Origin: Anniella stebbinsi
Taxonomy: Eukaryota; Chordata; Lepidosauria; Squamata; Anniellidae
DNA length: 64,000 bases
Assembly (NCBI GenBank): GCA_029215795.1
Contig: JARDYH010000004.1
Location: 27,718,001-27,782,000 of the forward strand
Direction: 5' to 3'
Shown: positions 53,401 through 59,910 of the stretch, piece after piece
How the letters are laid out: the number at the start of each line of letters is the position of its first letter
How positions within the stretch are numbered: position 1 is the stretch's first letter
The notes under the pieces: generated by a model
What the model was told of the DNA's origin: nothing
Seen by the model: only the letters and a program-made list of their open reading frames with translations
Database searches by the model: none
Made by a program: the position numbers and the translations under genes

Positions 53401-54840
53401 CAGGCCGCGAAGCCTGCTGGTAGTAGCCGCCGGCGCCGGACGGGAGCAGACGGGCCGAGAAGGTAAGCAGGGGGTGCGTGGAGGGGAGGAGGGGGCGCGC
53501 GGAGGGGGGGAGGGGGGCCCTTACCTTCCCAGCCCGGCCGCTCCCGTCCGGCGCCGGCGACTACTACTACCAGCAGGCTCCGCGGCCTGCTCTAGGGTGG
53601 CGCGCCGGGTGATGTCATCACCCGGCGCGCTACTCGAGAGTAGGCCGCGGAGCCCGCTGGTAGTAGCCGCCGGCGCCGGATGGGAGCGGACCGGCCGAGA
53701 AGGTAAGCAGTGGCGGGGAAGGGGGCTTACCCCCCCCCCCAGAGCCATCCGCTTCTATCCGCTGGCGCCCGCGGGCGCCAGCGGATGGAAGCGGACGGCC
53801 CCAGGGGGGGTAGGGAGCGCGGGGGAGGGGGCTTACCTGCCGGGGCCATCCACCACGGACGGCCCCGGGGGGGAGGGAGTTAGGCCCCCCCTCACCCACC
53901 CGCCGCCATTTTTTCCTCATAGACTTGCATTGCAATGCAAGTCTATGGGGAAAAAAATGGCGGCTGATCCAAAAATATACGATTTTTGGGTCGGGATCGG
54001 ACTCGATCCGGTCCGGGGGGCCTCCGATTTTGTCCGAACAGGTCCGTGACAAAATTGGAGGTCCCGATCCGGGTCCCGATCCGATCCGGGGGGTCCGTGC
54101 ACACCCCTAATCTAAATCGGCTCTTATCTGAGAGATTATATCTGTGAAATGATTGTTAAAGGCATCACAGCAAACTACCGAAGGCTCTAAAATTGGGCTC
54201 AGGGGGGAAGGTGTCTTCAAGAATTTGAAGAGTGCTATCATGCCTCCCCTCAGTCTTCTCTTCTCAAGGCTAAACATGCCCAGTTCTTTCAGTCTCTTCT
54301 CATAGGGCTTTATCTCCAGAACCTGATCATCCTCATTGGCCTCCTCTGAACCCCCTCCAGCTTGTCTGCATCCTTCTTGAAGTGGATGTGGGCCTAACCA
54401 GTGCCGAATAGAGGGGAACCAATACTTCACGTGATTTGGAAGCTATACTTCTATTAACGCAGCCCAAAATAGCATTTGCTTTTCTTGCAGCCACATCACA
54501 CTGTTAGCTCATATTCAGCTTGTGAGCTACTAAACTAAACCAGTGCAACAATAATTTGTGTAATTTATTTCGAATGTTAAATTTGGATTTTCTTAAAAAC
54601 TTCATAAAAGTACTGCATATGTAACTAAGGACTGTTTGAATTTTAGTTTTTCTTGTTACATTTCAGATCACGTTGCCCAGCTAATTCCTGAAGCAGGGAG
54701 CCTCCTTCACTCTAGAGTAATACAGTACAGAGAGCTCCTGGATTCTTTGCCCATGGATGCCTATACTCACGGATGCATTCTCCATCCAGAACTCACCATG
54801 GACTCCATGATTCCAAAGTATGCTACAGCTGAGATCCGCA
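28681..54840 (+). CDS. GDAP1L1: GDAP1L1, ganglioside-induced differentiation-associated protein 1-like 1 (first three exons)
   Basis: Exons at 28681-28860, 44851-45043 and 54667-54840 splice in frame to 182 residues, about half of the roughly 367 I recall for human GDAP1L1. The N-terminus [20 protein letters not shown] separates it from GDAP1. The thioredoxin-like GST N-domain begins at [14 protein letters not shown] (near residue 47) and crosses into exon 2 ([20 protein letters not shown]). Exon 3 has [20 protein letters not shown], the start of the GST C-like half. The family is GST-like but lacks clear transferase activity; GDAP1L1 is mainly neuronal and linked to mitochondria under oxidative stress. 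The helical interface and the C-terminal membrane anchor would be in exons beyond the window. Confidence 0.95.
31400..32036. mobile_element. hAT-like element with a nested Harbinger-like foldback
   Basis: The outer ends are AGGGGGTGCACAGCCTTTC and, reverse-complemented, GAGGTGTACAATCACC, relatives of the 17408 element. Flanks TCTAATCC/TCTAGTCT match at 6 of 8. The nested foldback at 31563-31806 splits it, so the hAT-like element is older. Confidence 0.55.
31563..31806. mobile_element. long-armed PIF/Harbinger-like foldback with TTA duplication
   Basis: The ends GAGCCTATCTACACATGC and GTGTGTAGATAGGCCC are inverse, with arms of about 85 nt that continue through ATATGGAGTGTGTCCTGGGC. TTA flanks at 31560-31562 and 31807-31809 fit the PIF/Harbinger target. 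An extra internal GTGTAGATAGGCTGAC lies near 31703. Confidence 0.75.
33655..34315. repeat. cluster of MITE and LINE fragments
   Basis: It holds a CR1 tail word (CTGCTGGATCAGACCAAAG at 33668), a MITE arm at 33716-33800 (TGGTGGACTGCAACTCCC), and a LINE 3' tail at 34170-34310 (TACGCTGTCTTGGTAAG ending in AATAAATAAATAA). Confidence 0.5.
34316..34445 (-). mobile_element. CR1 fragment
   Basis: GGCAGTGGCCATCACCATGC and AATCCCATAACTTAATAACG parallel the inverted CR1 at 24340-24400, so this is a short minus-strand CR1 piece. Confidence 0.5.
34446..36480 (+). other. GDAP1L1: intron 1 interior, nothing recognised
   Basis: No transposon ends or exons are identified. T-rich runs lie near 35317 and 35460. 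Confidence 0.5.
36480..36930. repeat. unclassified dispersed-looking sequence
   Basis: The block with CCATGCCAAATTTGAAGCAG and GATCTGTTCATCCGTTG has the feel of a repeat consensus, but I cannot find a second copy here or name a family. Confidence 0.25.
37626..37758 (-). mobile_element. fragment of the GGGTGACCATATTTG element
   Basis: Reverse-complemented, 37720-37758 reads TAGGGGACCATATTTTGG and then AAACCAAAAAGGAGGACA, matching the left end of the element at 50287-50716. Its neighbour 37660-37720 has two CCCC(C)TGGGGGC units. Confidence 0.55.
37759..39032 (+). other. GDAP1L1: intron 1 interior, nothing recognised
   Basis: No gene; a possible SINE remnant is at 38511-38570 (TTAGCTCAGGGAGATGG). 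Confidence 0.4.
39033..39267. repeat. near-perfect 110-bp foldback (hairpin)
   Basis: Arms 39033-39142 and 39158-39267 are inverse with about 5 differences, around a 15-nt loop. At least three differences are CpG-to-TpG/CpA changes. Motifs in the arms: GAAACGCGTCGGGCTCTTC and CCCCCTGAAGAAAGC. No target duplication is obvious. Confidence 0.85.
39361..39500 (+). mobile_element. tRNA-derived SINE fragment, plus strand
   Basis: GGTGGTAGAACACATGCTTT with TGCATGCAAAATATCCCCGT mirrors the minus-strand SINE at 25715-25835; its B-box region is decayed. Confidence 0.5.
39635..39868 (+). mobile_element. hAT-like MITE, CAGTGGCTGAATTCGG family
   Basis: The right end, reverse-complemented, is CAGTGGCTGAATTCGGACG; the left end is CAATGGCTGAATTCGGAC. 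Subterminal CACGATAGTCAA words repeat inside. The copy at 47623-47854 is the same element inverted. The CAGTG start is hAT-like, but no 8-bp duplication is visible. Confidence 0.65.
39869..44228 (+). other. GDAP1L1: intron 1 interior, mostly unrecognised
   Basis: A CR1-tail-like fragment is at 43075-43110 (CTTGCTGGATCACACTAAAG). No exon or full element is supported. Confidence 0.5.
44229..44756. mobile_element. Harbinger-like element next to GDAP1L1 exon 2
   Basis: The ends GAGCCGATCTACATTC and, reverse-complemented, AAGCCGATTTACACTG are inverted relatives of the 31563 ends. TTG flanks both sides (44226-44228, 44757-44759). Inside, a block starting CTACAGCACCCACAATGC occurs twice, 82 bp apart (44488 and 44570). 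It ends only about 95 bp before the exon. Confidence 0.6.
44851..45043 (+). CDS. GDAP1L1: GDAP1L1 exon 2
   Basis: The acceptor is TTGCTCCAG ending at 44850 and the donor GTAATGG starts at 45044. The 193 nt give 64 codons plus one base. They encode most of the thioredoxin-like half, including [20 protein letters not shown] and the IIDYMEKNF helix. Confidence 0.95.
45122..45158. repeat. (CT)n microsatellite
   Basis: An uninterrupted CT run of about 18 units, just after exon 2, followed by a short CA run at 45170-45180. Confidence 0.95.
45893..45962. repeat. GGGTCGCGACCC repeat fragment
   Basis: CTGGTGGGTCGCGACCCAAA followed by AGTGGGTCAC is a palindromic end of a dispersed DNA-transposon-like repeat. 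Its other end is not found. Confidence 0.35.
46493..46540. repeat. (TA)n/(CA)n compound microsatellite
   Basis: TATA units run directly into ACAC units, immediately upstream of a foldback element. Confidence 0.9.
46562..46858. mobile_element. GGGTGACCA foldback element, copy 1
   Basis: The ends AGGTTGACCATATGAAAAG and CTTTTCAAATGGTCACCCT are inverse. The interior is a second inverted pair around AATTTCATCAGGTG/CACCAGGTGCTG and the words CTTTAACTGTTGT/ACAACAGTTAAAG. The whole is a large hairpin without coding potential. Confidence 0.7.
46989..47287. mobile_element. GGGTGACCA foldback element, copy 2
   Basis: TA-bounded ends TAGGGTGACCAGATAAAATC and GATTTTATCTGGTTACCCTA, with the same interior hairpin as copy 1. 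A TA duplication would fit a mariner-like or related TA-targeting family, but the ends are not those of a family I can name. Confidence 0.7.
47397..47475 (-). mobile_element. LINE 3' tail with (AAT)n
   Basis: About twelve AAT units are followed by TTACCCGCCTCTCCG and GATCGAGGCGG, the reverse of the L2/CR1-like tail at 7130-7195. A 5'-truncated insertion. Confidence 0.75.
47623..47854 (-). mobile_element. hAT-like MITE, CAGTGGCTGAATTCGG family, inverted
   Basis: It aligns throughout with the reverse complement of 39635-39868, 8 kb upstream in the previous intron, with ends CAGGCTGAATTCGGACG and CGAATTCAGCCACAG. Confidence 0.7.
47855..48823 (+). other. GDAP1L1: intron 2 interior, nothing recognised
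   Basis: Repeated CTTCCAGCAGAGC-type words occur at 48020 and 48130, but no element could be delimited. Confidence 0.4.
48824..49142. mobile_element. hAT-like MITE, GGTTGAACC family, best copy
   Basis: The ends AAGGGGCGCTGAACCTC and, reverse-complemented, CAGGGTGCGGAACCTGAG are inverted. The flanks GTCTAAAG and GGCTAAAG match at 7 of 8, consistent with a hAT duplication. Core shared with 1400 and 26388. Confidence 0.65.
49143..50069 (+). other. GDAP1L1: intron 2 interior, nothing recognised
   Basis: A small inverted pair around GAAGTGGTAGAGGAGACTG and CCACTTCAG lies near 49190-49230. Confidence 0.4.
50070..50950. mobile_element. hAT-like MITE split by a nested element
   Basis: The ends TGGGGGTGCAGAACCTTTTA and GGGGGTTCTGCACCCCT are inverted relatives of the CAGGGGTG hAT-like group. 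The element at 50287-50716 is inserted in it. Confidence 0.55.
50287..50716. mobile_element. GGGTGACCATATTTG element, nested
   Basis: TA-bounded ends ATGGTGACCATATTTGGG and TTGGTCACCCTA. Inside, GGAAAGCATGTCATTCC or a close relative occurs four times (near 50366, 50508, 50556, 50607), with inverted partners such as GGCATGCTTTCCAGAGG. Its termini match the foldbacks at 46562 and 46989. Confidence 0.6.
51209..51507 (-). mobile_element. MITE of the GATAAAACGCTC family, copy D (inverted)
   Basis: It begins TATCAGACAAGCGTTTTATC and ends TCCCCCCGTGTGATGACG, the reverse of copy B at 21758-22103, with TTTACTTCCTCTTTCCCC in the middle. Confidence 0.65.
51880..53028 (+). pseudogene. L2/CR1-like LINE, endonuclease part of ORF2
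   Basis: The frames read [29 protein letters not shown], then LLVLGDFNI, the core motifs of an APE-type endonuclease (ETWL-like box and GDFN). Later pieces give [13 protein letters not shown] (the SDH-like box) and a linker ([18 protein letters not shown], then [15 protein letters not shown]). Frameshifts and the 53029 insertion break it, so it is inactive. Confidence 0.75.
53029..54109. mobile_element. GC-rich 1,081-bp hAT-like element built of serial palindromes
   Basis: The ends TAGGGATGTGCAC and GTGCACACCCCTA are inverted. ATCTAAAT lies exactly on both sides (53021-53028 and 54110-54117), an 8-bp hAT-type duplication. The body is far richer in GC than the neighbourhood. Two palindromes of about 190 bp, 240 bp apart (53280-53470 and 53518-53710), are each centred on GGTGATGTCATCACC. 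Smaller palindromes follow near 53744-53810 and 53900-53970. The subterminal zones repeat GATCCG/CGGATC. Open frames up to 193 codons on both strands are by-products of the GC-rich hairpins; no transposase is seen. Confidence 0.85.
54118..54545 (-). mobile_element. CR1 ORF2 C-terminal fragment
   Basis: On the minus strand it reads [20 protein letters not shown] and [13 protein letters not shown], the conserved CR1 C-terminal region, with a tail through 54540 (CCAAAATAGCATTTGCTTTT). It lies just past the duplicated target of the hAT-like element. Confidence 0.75.
54667..54840 (+). CDS. GDAP1L1: GDAP1L1 exon 3
   Basis: The acceptor is CATTTCAG ending at 54666 and the donor GTAAGTGG starts at 54841. 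The 174 nt complete the split codon from exon 2 as D and encode [20 protein letters not shown], then [20 protein letters not shown] and TAEIR. The last base A begins a codon finished by exon 4, outside the window. Confidence 0.95.
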
Positions 54841-54866
54841 GTAAGTGGCCACTTAAGCTGGGCTGC

Positions 54867-55347
54867 CAAGCGAGTAAGGGGAGACATGATAGAGGTGTAC
54901 AGTATTATGCATAGTGTGGAGAAAGTCAGTAGGGAGACATGTTTCTCCTTATCTCATAATACTAGAAACCGAGGCCATCCCTTGAATCTGACTGGTGGGT
55001 GATTCAGGTCAGATCAAAGGAAGTCCTTCTTCACACAAGGCGTAGCTCAGCTATGAATTCACTACCACAAGATGTAGTGATGGCCACCAATTTGAATAGC
55101 TTTAAAAAGGGATTGGACAAATATTTGGGGGCTATGAATGACTGCTACTCCTGATGGCTCTATGCTACCTTCAGTATCTGAGGCAGTAAGCTTGTATATA
55201 CCACTTGCTGGGGAATATGGGTGGGAGGGTACTGTTGCACTGTGTCCTGCTTATGGGTCCCTGATCAACAGCTGGGCAGCCACTGTGTGAACAGAGTGCT
55301 GAACTGGATGGACCCTTGGTCTGATCCAGCATTGCTCTTCTTATATT
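54867..55347 (+). mobile_element. CR1 3' end at the start of GDAP1L1 intron 3
   Basis: RGDMIEVYSIMHSVEKVSRE and FSLSHNTRNRGHPLNLTGG are the standard CR1 C-terminal words. The 3' UTR ends TCTGATCCAGCATTGCTC. It begins only about 25 nt after the exon 3 donor, and its tail is interrupted by the DIRS element. Confidence 0.8.
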
Positions 55348-55369
55348 CTTCTTCGTGGTCTCTGTGCAT

Positions 55370-55497
55370 CACACACTATGGGCTCGTGCCGATGCCGAGC
55401 CTCACTTCGGAAACTTCTAAAGCTTAGAAACTATTGGCGGGAACCCCTCCCCCCACCGTCTTATCGCGCATGCCTGGGTTCCCGCCTACCTCAGTTC
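55370..55497 (+). repeat. DIRS left inverted terminal repeat
   Basis: Starts CACACACTATGGGCTCGTGC and ends GCCTACCTCAGTTC; its reverse complement is 61216-61343 without a difference. Confidence 0.95.
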
Positions 55498-55637
55498 TTC
55501 TTCGACCGCCTTGCTGGTTGCCTCACTAAGGACTTCTCTGAACCGTTCGTGCTTAGACTTATTAGTATTATAACTGAATCTTTCTTCCTCTTGTACTATT
55601 TTCTTCTTCTCCTTCTCACTCTCCTTCTTTCTGTCGT

Positions 55638-55641
<4 letters not shown>

Positions 55642-55668
<27 letters not shown>
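55642..55668 (+). repeat. A27 homopolymer in the DIRS leader
   Basis: A run of 27 A between the left repeat and the gag-like ORF. Its length may be uncertain in the assembly. Confidence 0.9.
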
Positions 55669-55850
55669 TTGTTATTATATTATTCGTTAACTTTCTTCCT
55701 AAATTCTTTATAGTATTTATATATAGTAGTTCGTAAGCCGTGTTAGCGGCATTGGAGTTCGGGGTCCTCAGGGGACGCAACCGCAACCTACCCCCTCCCC
55801 AGTTCCCCCCAGTTTTTTTGTTCTTTTCCCGCCTTGGGGGATACCTCAAA

Positions 55851-58004
55851 ATGGCGTCTCTGTTTAAAAACTGCTCGGGCTGCAGGGCAAAACTGACGCT
55901 TTCAGACGGACATGCAAAATGCCTCCTCTGCCTAGGAGAAGCCCATATCGTGGATACTTGCCCACACTGTCTGAATTTTTCAAGACAAACACGGAAGAAT
56001 AGGGCAAATAAGCTCCGAGCAATGTTATGGAAGCAGGCTTTGGAAACGGTCGACATTCCGACACCGGTACCGGGCTCGGTATCGAAGGTAGTGTCGACAC
56101 CGTCTCGCTCGACCTCGGCGGAGGCGAGTTCCCGCCCTAAGAAGCCGAAGCCCTCCCTTCCCACCGACGTGGGCAAGGTGAAGCGGCCTAAGAAAGACCC
56201 GAAGTCGGGGGAAAGCGTCAAACATTCCAAGAGAGACAAGAAGAGAATGTCTCCGACGCCGCAGCCCAGCCACTCGACATCGGCGGACCGGACGTCGAGA
56301 AGAGCGAAGCACGCACCGAAAGCCTCTTCGGTACCGGCTAGCTCACCGGTACCGATGAGCGAACAGCTGTTATCGCCATCGGCATCGGTATCGATACCGA
56401 TTGCATGGCCGTCGACACCGACAGCACCGATACCGGCTCCTCGGAGTCATCATCCATCGGTATCGAAAATGCACAAGCCATCGACATCGAAGACTGCAGC
56501 TCACCCACAGCGCACCCAAGGGGCACTGACATCAGGATCACTGATGGGTTCGGAGTCGGGGGATTTTGCATTCGACCCCCTTTCCACTGAGACGCCTCTA
56601 GGCTCTCCATTTCCGTTTGCGCCTGAGGCAGATCGCCCATACGCACCAGGGCAGGAAGTTGAATGGGACCGTGAGTCCTCTAGATCCGTAAAGTCGTGGT
56701 CTTCCCAGGCAGCCCACCACAGGAAACCATTGTATGACCAGTACACGGGGAGGAGACTGGATGAAGAGGGACCCGTTTTTGTGCCACCACTGCCACCCAG
56801 ATGCCCCCCATCTGCAACTGTTTCAGCACCACAACATGTGGAACATGCCTCTGAACCCACCCTGCCACCCCTGGGTGCCATGCAAATTACAGCACCACAG
56901 TCGCCGTCGGATGATGACTACGCTTCAGACTCCTCAGACATGTCGAAAAAAGCGCAGCCCATCTCGCCTTCGCCGCCAGACGAAGTCGGTACTGATAAAA
57001 GGGCATCGCCTTCGGTGGAAGTAGTCACGTTCCTCGATCAAATGCAACGCCTGGCGCAATCGTTGGGGATCGAAGTACCGGATGTAGACAATCCGGAAAC
57101 CGATGTCGCGTATGACGTGATGTACGGGGAATCGTCTGCACCTTTAGCAATGCCTTTACTACCTACACTTTTACGCACATTAAAAGAATCGTGGCATTCA
57201 CCGGCCACTACAGGGCCAGTGTCTAAGCGTGTTGACGCATTGTACAAACTCCGAGAAAAGGATGCGGGATTCCTTCTACAACATCCCAAACCAAACTCTG
57301 TTATAGTAGAGTCAGCACAGGGACGCTCCTCAAGATCTCAAACGACACCGGCTGACAAGGAGGGCAGGAAACTGGATGCATTCGGAAGACGTGTATACTC
57401 ATCTGCTGCGTTAGCAGTGAAAATCGCCAATTACCAAGCTCTCATGGCCAGATATCATTTGTTCATATGGGACAAAGTTGCAACGTTGCATAGCCATCTC
57501 CCTGATGATATCAGGCCAGCAGCACAAGTCTTCCAACAGGAAGCCGTCGCGCTCGCAAGGCAGGAGCTGAGTTCTGCCAGGCACATGACAGACTGCCTGG
57601 CGAAATCTATGGTGGCATCAGTTGCACTACGCAGGCATGCGTGGCTGCGTTCCTCCAGCCTGACACAAGAGTCTAAATCTCGCATAGAAGATCTGCCGTT
57701 TGACGGTGAAGGACTTTTTAATACCACCACGGACACGCAGATGGATGCTATACAGAAAGCACGTGTGACTGCTAAGAAAATGGGATTTTACCAGCAAGCC
57801 CCTACCGCAGCATACCGTCCGCGCCGCTGGCCGCGACAGCAGTTTTATCCACAGCGCCATGCACCTTTTCGACACCAACAACAACAACAACAACCACGAT
57901 ATCAGCCGTCGTACCAACCATTCCGTCAACAAAGACAATTCTCTCAAAATAGGAACCGTCAACATCGTCCCAGACAAGATCCTAATCCCAAGCAGCGCCT
58001 TTGA
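55851..58004 (+). CDS. DIRS ORF1, gag-like protein
   Basis: The ATG at 55851 (context CAAAATGG) gives 717 residues to the TGA at 58002-58004; the frame is open upstream without a better start. The N-terminus has Cys pairs at 8/11, 24/27 and 37/40, a possible zinc-binding module, followed by a long serine/proline-rich, low-complexity part (residues about 70-330), a more ordered segment (about 400-640) and a C-terminal arginine/glutamine-rich tail with Q6. That is consistent with an RNA-binding structural protein of a DIRS element; gag proteins of this group share little sequence, so the function comes from position and composition. It overlaps ORF2 by 146 nt. The stop context is CTT TGA CTC. 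Confidence 0.8.
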   Translation: MASLFKNCSGCRAKLTLSDGHAKCLLCLGEAHIVDTCPHCLNFSRQTRKNRANKLRAMLWKQALETVDIPTPVPGSVSKVVSTPSRSTSAEASSRPKKPKPSLPTDVGKVKRPKKDPKSGESVKHSKRDKKRMSPTPQPSHSTSADRTSRRAKHAPKASSVPASSPVPMSEQLLSPSASVSIPIAWPSTPTAPIPAPRSHHPSVSKMHKPSTSKTAAHPQRTQGALTSGSLMGSESGDFAFDPLSTETPLGSPFPFAPEADRPYAPGQEVEWDRESSRSVKSWSSQAAHHRKPLYDQYTGRRLDEEGPVFVPPLPPRCPPSATVSAPQHVEHASEPTLPPLGAMQITAPQSPSDDDYASDSSDMSKKAQPISPSPPDEVGTDKRASPSVEVVTFLDQMQRLAQSLGIEVPDVDNPETDVAYDVMYGESSAPLAMPLLPTLLRTLKESWHSPATTGPVSKRVDALYKLREKDAGFLLQHPKPNSVIVESAQGRSSRSQTTPADKEGRKLDAFGRRVYSSAALAVKIANYQALMARYHLFIWDKVATLHSHLPDDIRPAAQVFQQEAVALARQELSSARHMTDCLAKSMVASVALRRHAWLRSSSLTQESKSRIEDLPFDGEGLFNTTTDTQMDAIQKARVTAKKMGFYQQAPTAAYRPRRWPRQQFYPQRHAPFRHQQQQQQPRYQPSYQPFRQQRQFSQNRNRQHRPRQDPNPKQRL

Positions 58005-59910
58005 CTCGCTCCCAACTTCCCATCAGTTGCCAATACAATTCCACCACAGACTACGCCCGTTCTACAATGCATGGACCCACATTACTTCGGACAGATGGGT
58101 GTTACAAATCATCCTTCAAGGGTACTGTATCGACTTCGCCAGCCCCCCACCAACGGGAGCACTACGGTTTACTTCTCCAACGGCCGTCCTGCGGCAGGAA
58201 GTAGCGACCCTTCTTCAGAAGGGAGCAATTTCTCGAGTACATTTTTCAGACGCGAACAGAGGATTCTACTCGCGCTATTTTACAGTCCCAAAGAAGGATG
58301 GAAGGTTGCGCCCTATTCTGGACTTGAGGCTGCTAAACGAATTCCTGTCTACCATCAAGTTCAGGATGATTACCCTGGGCTCAGTCCTACCGCTACTCCG
58401 ACGGAATGTGTGGTTCACTCTTGTAGATCTAAAAGATGCCTACTTCCATATTCCCATCTTCCCACCCCACCAGCGTTTTCTGCGGTTCATCATAGGAACG
58501 GAAATTTTTCAGTTCAACGTCCTCCCGTTCGGGTTGAAGTCTGCGCCCAGAGTTTTCACCAAATGCATGGCGGCAGTATGCGCTTATCTTCGTTCTCTGG
58601 GAGTAGAACTTTACCCATACCTGGACGATTGGCTGATCGTCTCCCCGTCCAAGTGGCAGGCCAAAAGGGACGTCACAACAGTGACGACGTTACTAAATTC
58701 GCTGGGTCTGGTAGTGAATTTGGAGAAATCCGTCCTTCAACCCTCGCAAACGATACAATTCGTAGGCGCTCTTCTCGACTCGAAGGACGGCAGGGCGTTC
58801 CTCCCTCTAGAGAGACGCATCAGAATTCACAGAATGGCCCAAAAGATTATGGACGCGCGGCCCCACAAAATCATTACCTTACAACAACTGCTCGGTCTAA
58901 TGGCCTCCACAATTTATGTTGTGCGGTGGGCCCGTCTCAGAATGCGACCACTGCAAATGTTTCTCCTCTCAGTGTTCGACCCACTCCAACACAGCAACAC
59001 GAAGAGGGTGATTATCCCAATTCGAGTGCATCAGTCACTTCGTTGGTGGGCTACCCCAGGGAATCTACAAAGGGGACTCCCCTTTTTGGACGCGCCCCCA
59101 TCCAGGTCGATAACCTCGGATGCGTCGCTACTGGGGTGGGGAGCGCACTGCGACCACCTCTCAGCACAAGGGGAGTGGTCCCCAAGGGAAAGAAAACACC
59201 ACATCAATTTCTTGGAGCTACTGGCGGTCAAAAACGCCTTGCTAATCTTCCAGACCCATGTATCATTCCACCACGTCCGGATTGTGTCAGACAATATGTC
59301 AGTGGTCTGGTACATAAACAAGCAGGGAGGAACCCGATCCAGAAGTCTGTTAAGGCTCACTCTACGCATCTTCGATTGGGCAATCTCCCACAGGATCAGA
59401 CTATCTGCAGTCCATATAGCAGGCACAGACAACACGCGAGCGGACGAACTCAGTCGACAGTTTCCGACTTCTCACGAGTGGGCTCTCTCAATGCAGGCCA
59501 TCTCAACTCTGTTCAGCCGATGGGGCGTCCCAACCTTGGACGTATTCGCCTCTGCGGAAAATGCTGTGTGCAAAAATTTTTACTCCAGGGCAGGGAAGGG
59601 AAAGGGTTCCCTAGGAGATGCTCTCAACATGCCTTGGGGACCAGGGCTTGTTTATGCCTTCCCGCCCTTTCCGCTAATCTCCAAGGTGGTAGCGACTCTC
59701 CAACGCAGGGAGACGGAGGCCATCCTAGTCACCCCGTGGTGGCCAAGACAGGTTTGGTTCTCCCCACTCCTTCGCTTAACGAACGGGGAATACCTCCACC
59801 TACACAGAGCAGCAGACCTTCTGACAATGGACAGGGGCCACACGCGGCACCCAGCCCTCGAGAAGTTGAAGTTAACGGCGTGGCGCATCCGACGCGATGG
59901 GCCCACCTAG
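57859..59910 (+). CDS. DIRS ORF2, reverse transcriptase, RNase H and methyltransferase-like domain
   Basis: 683 residues from the ATG at 57859, in the +1 frame relative to ORF1. RT spans about 110-310: KKDGRLRPILDLR, LVDLKDAYFHIPI (193-197), LPFGLKSAPRVFT and the catalytic YLDD at 254-257. RNase H spans about 415-535, with a D-E-D-D set at D421 (SDAS), E453 (LELLA), D478 (VSDN) and D529 (RADELSR). The end (about 555-640) has LDVFAS, YAFPPFPLI and TPWWPR, the methyltransferase-like (DAM/MT) domain typical of DIRS1-group elements. No stop or frameshift disrupts it, and all catalytic residues are present. It copies the element RNA; translation probably starts by reinitiation or a frameshift near ORF1's end. 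Confidence 0.93.
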   Translation: MHLFDTNNNNNNHDISRRTNHSVNKDNSLKIGTVNIVPDKILIPSSAFDSLPTSHQLPIQFHHRLRPFYNAWTHITSDRWVLQIILQGYCIDFASPPPTGALRFTSPTAVLRQEVATLLQKGAISRVHFSDANRGFYSRYFTVPKKDGRLRPILDLRLLNEFLSTIKFRMITLGSVLPLLRRNVWFTLVDLKDAYFHIPIFPPHQRFLRFIIGTEIFQFNVLPFGLKSAPRVFTKCMAAVCAYLRSLGVELYPYLDDWLIVSPSKWQAKRDVTTVTTLLNSLGLVVNLEKSVLQPSQTIQFVGALLDSKDGRAFLPLERRIRIHRMAQKIMDARPHKIITLQQLLGLMASTIYVVRWARLRMRPLQMFLLSVFDPLQHSNTKRVIIPIRVHQSLRWWATPGNLQRGLPFLDAPPSRSITSDASLLGWGAHCDHLSAQGEWSPRERKHHINFLELLAVKNALLIFQTHVSFHHVRIVSDNMSVVWYINKQGGTRSRSLLRLTLRIFDWAISHRIRLSAVHIAGTDNTRADELSRQFPTSHEWALSMQAISTLFSRWGVPTLDVFASAENAVCKNFYSRAGKGKGSLGDALNMPWGPGLVYAFPPFPLISKVVATLQRRETEAILVTPWWPRQVWFSPLLRLTNGEYLHLHRAADLLTMDRGHTRHPALEKLKLTAWRIRRDGPT

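Larger units (their letters stand above)
45044..54666 (+). other. GDAP1L1: GDAP1L1 intron 2 (9.6 kb)
   Basis: It is repeat-packed; named elements are given separately. No exon candidate is seen in 45.05-46.55, 47.85-48.8 or 49.15-50.05 kb. A TTTCTTTC run is near 46240. Confidence 0.8.

Noticed and set aside
52736..54052. Frames of 117-193 codons on both strands
   Set aside because: They are by-products of GC-rich palindromes in the 53029-54109 element and low-complexity in translation.
54820..55002. Extension of GDAP1L1 exon 3 into the following open frame
   Set aside because: The donor GTAAGTGG at 54841 fits the family's exon boundary; the downstream frame is CR1 sequence (RGDMIEVYSIMH).
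55640..56312. Minus-strand frames of 199 and 95 codons opposite the gag-like ORF
   Set aside because: Shadows of the plus-strand DIRS ORF1, which has the better start context and element position.
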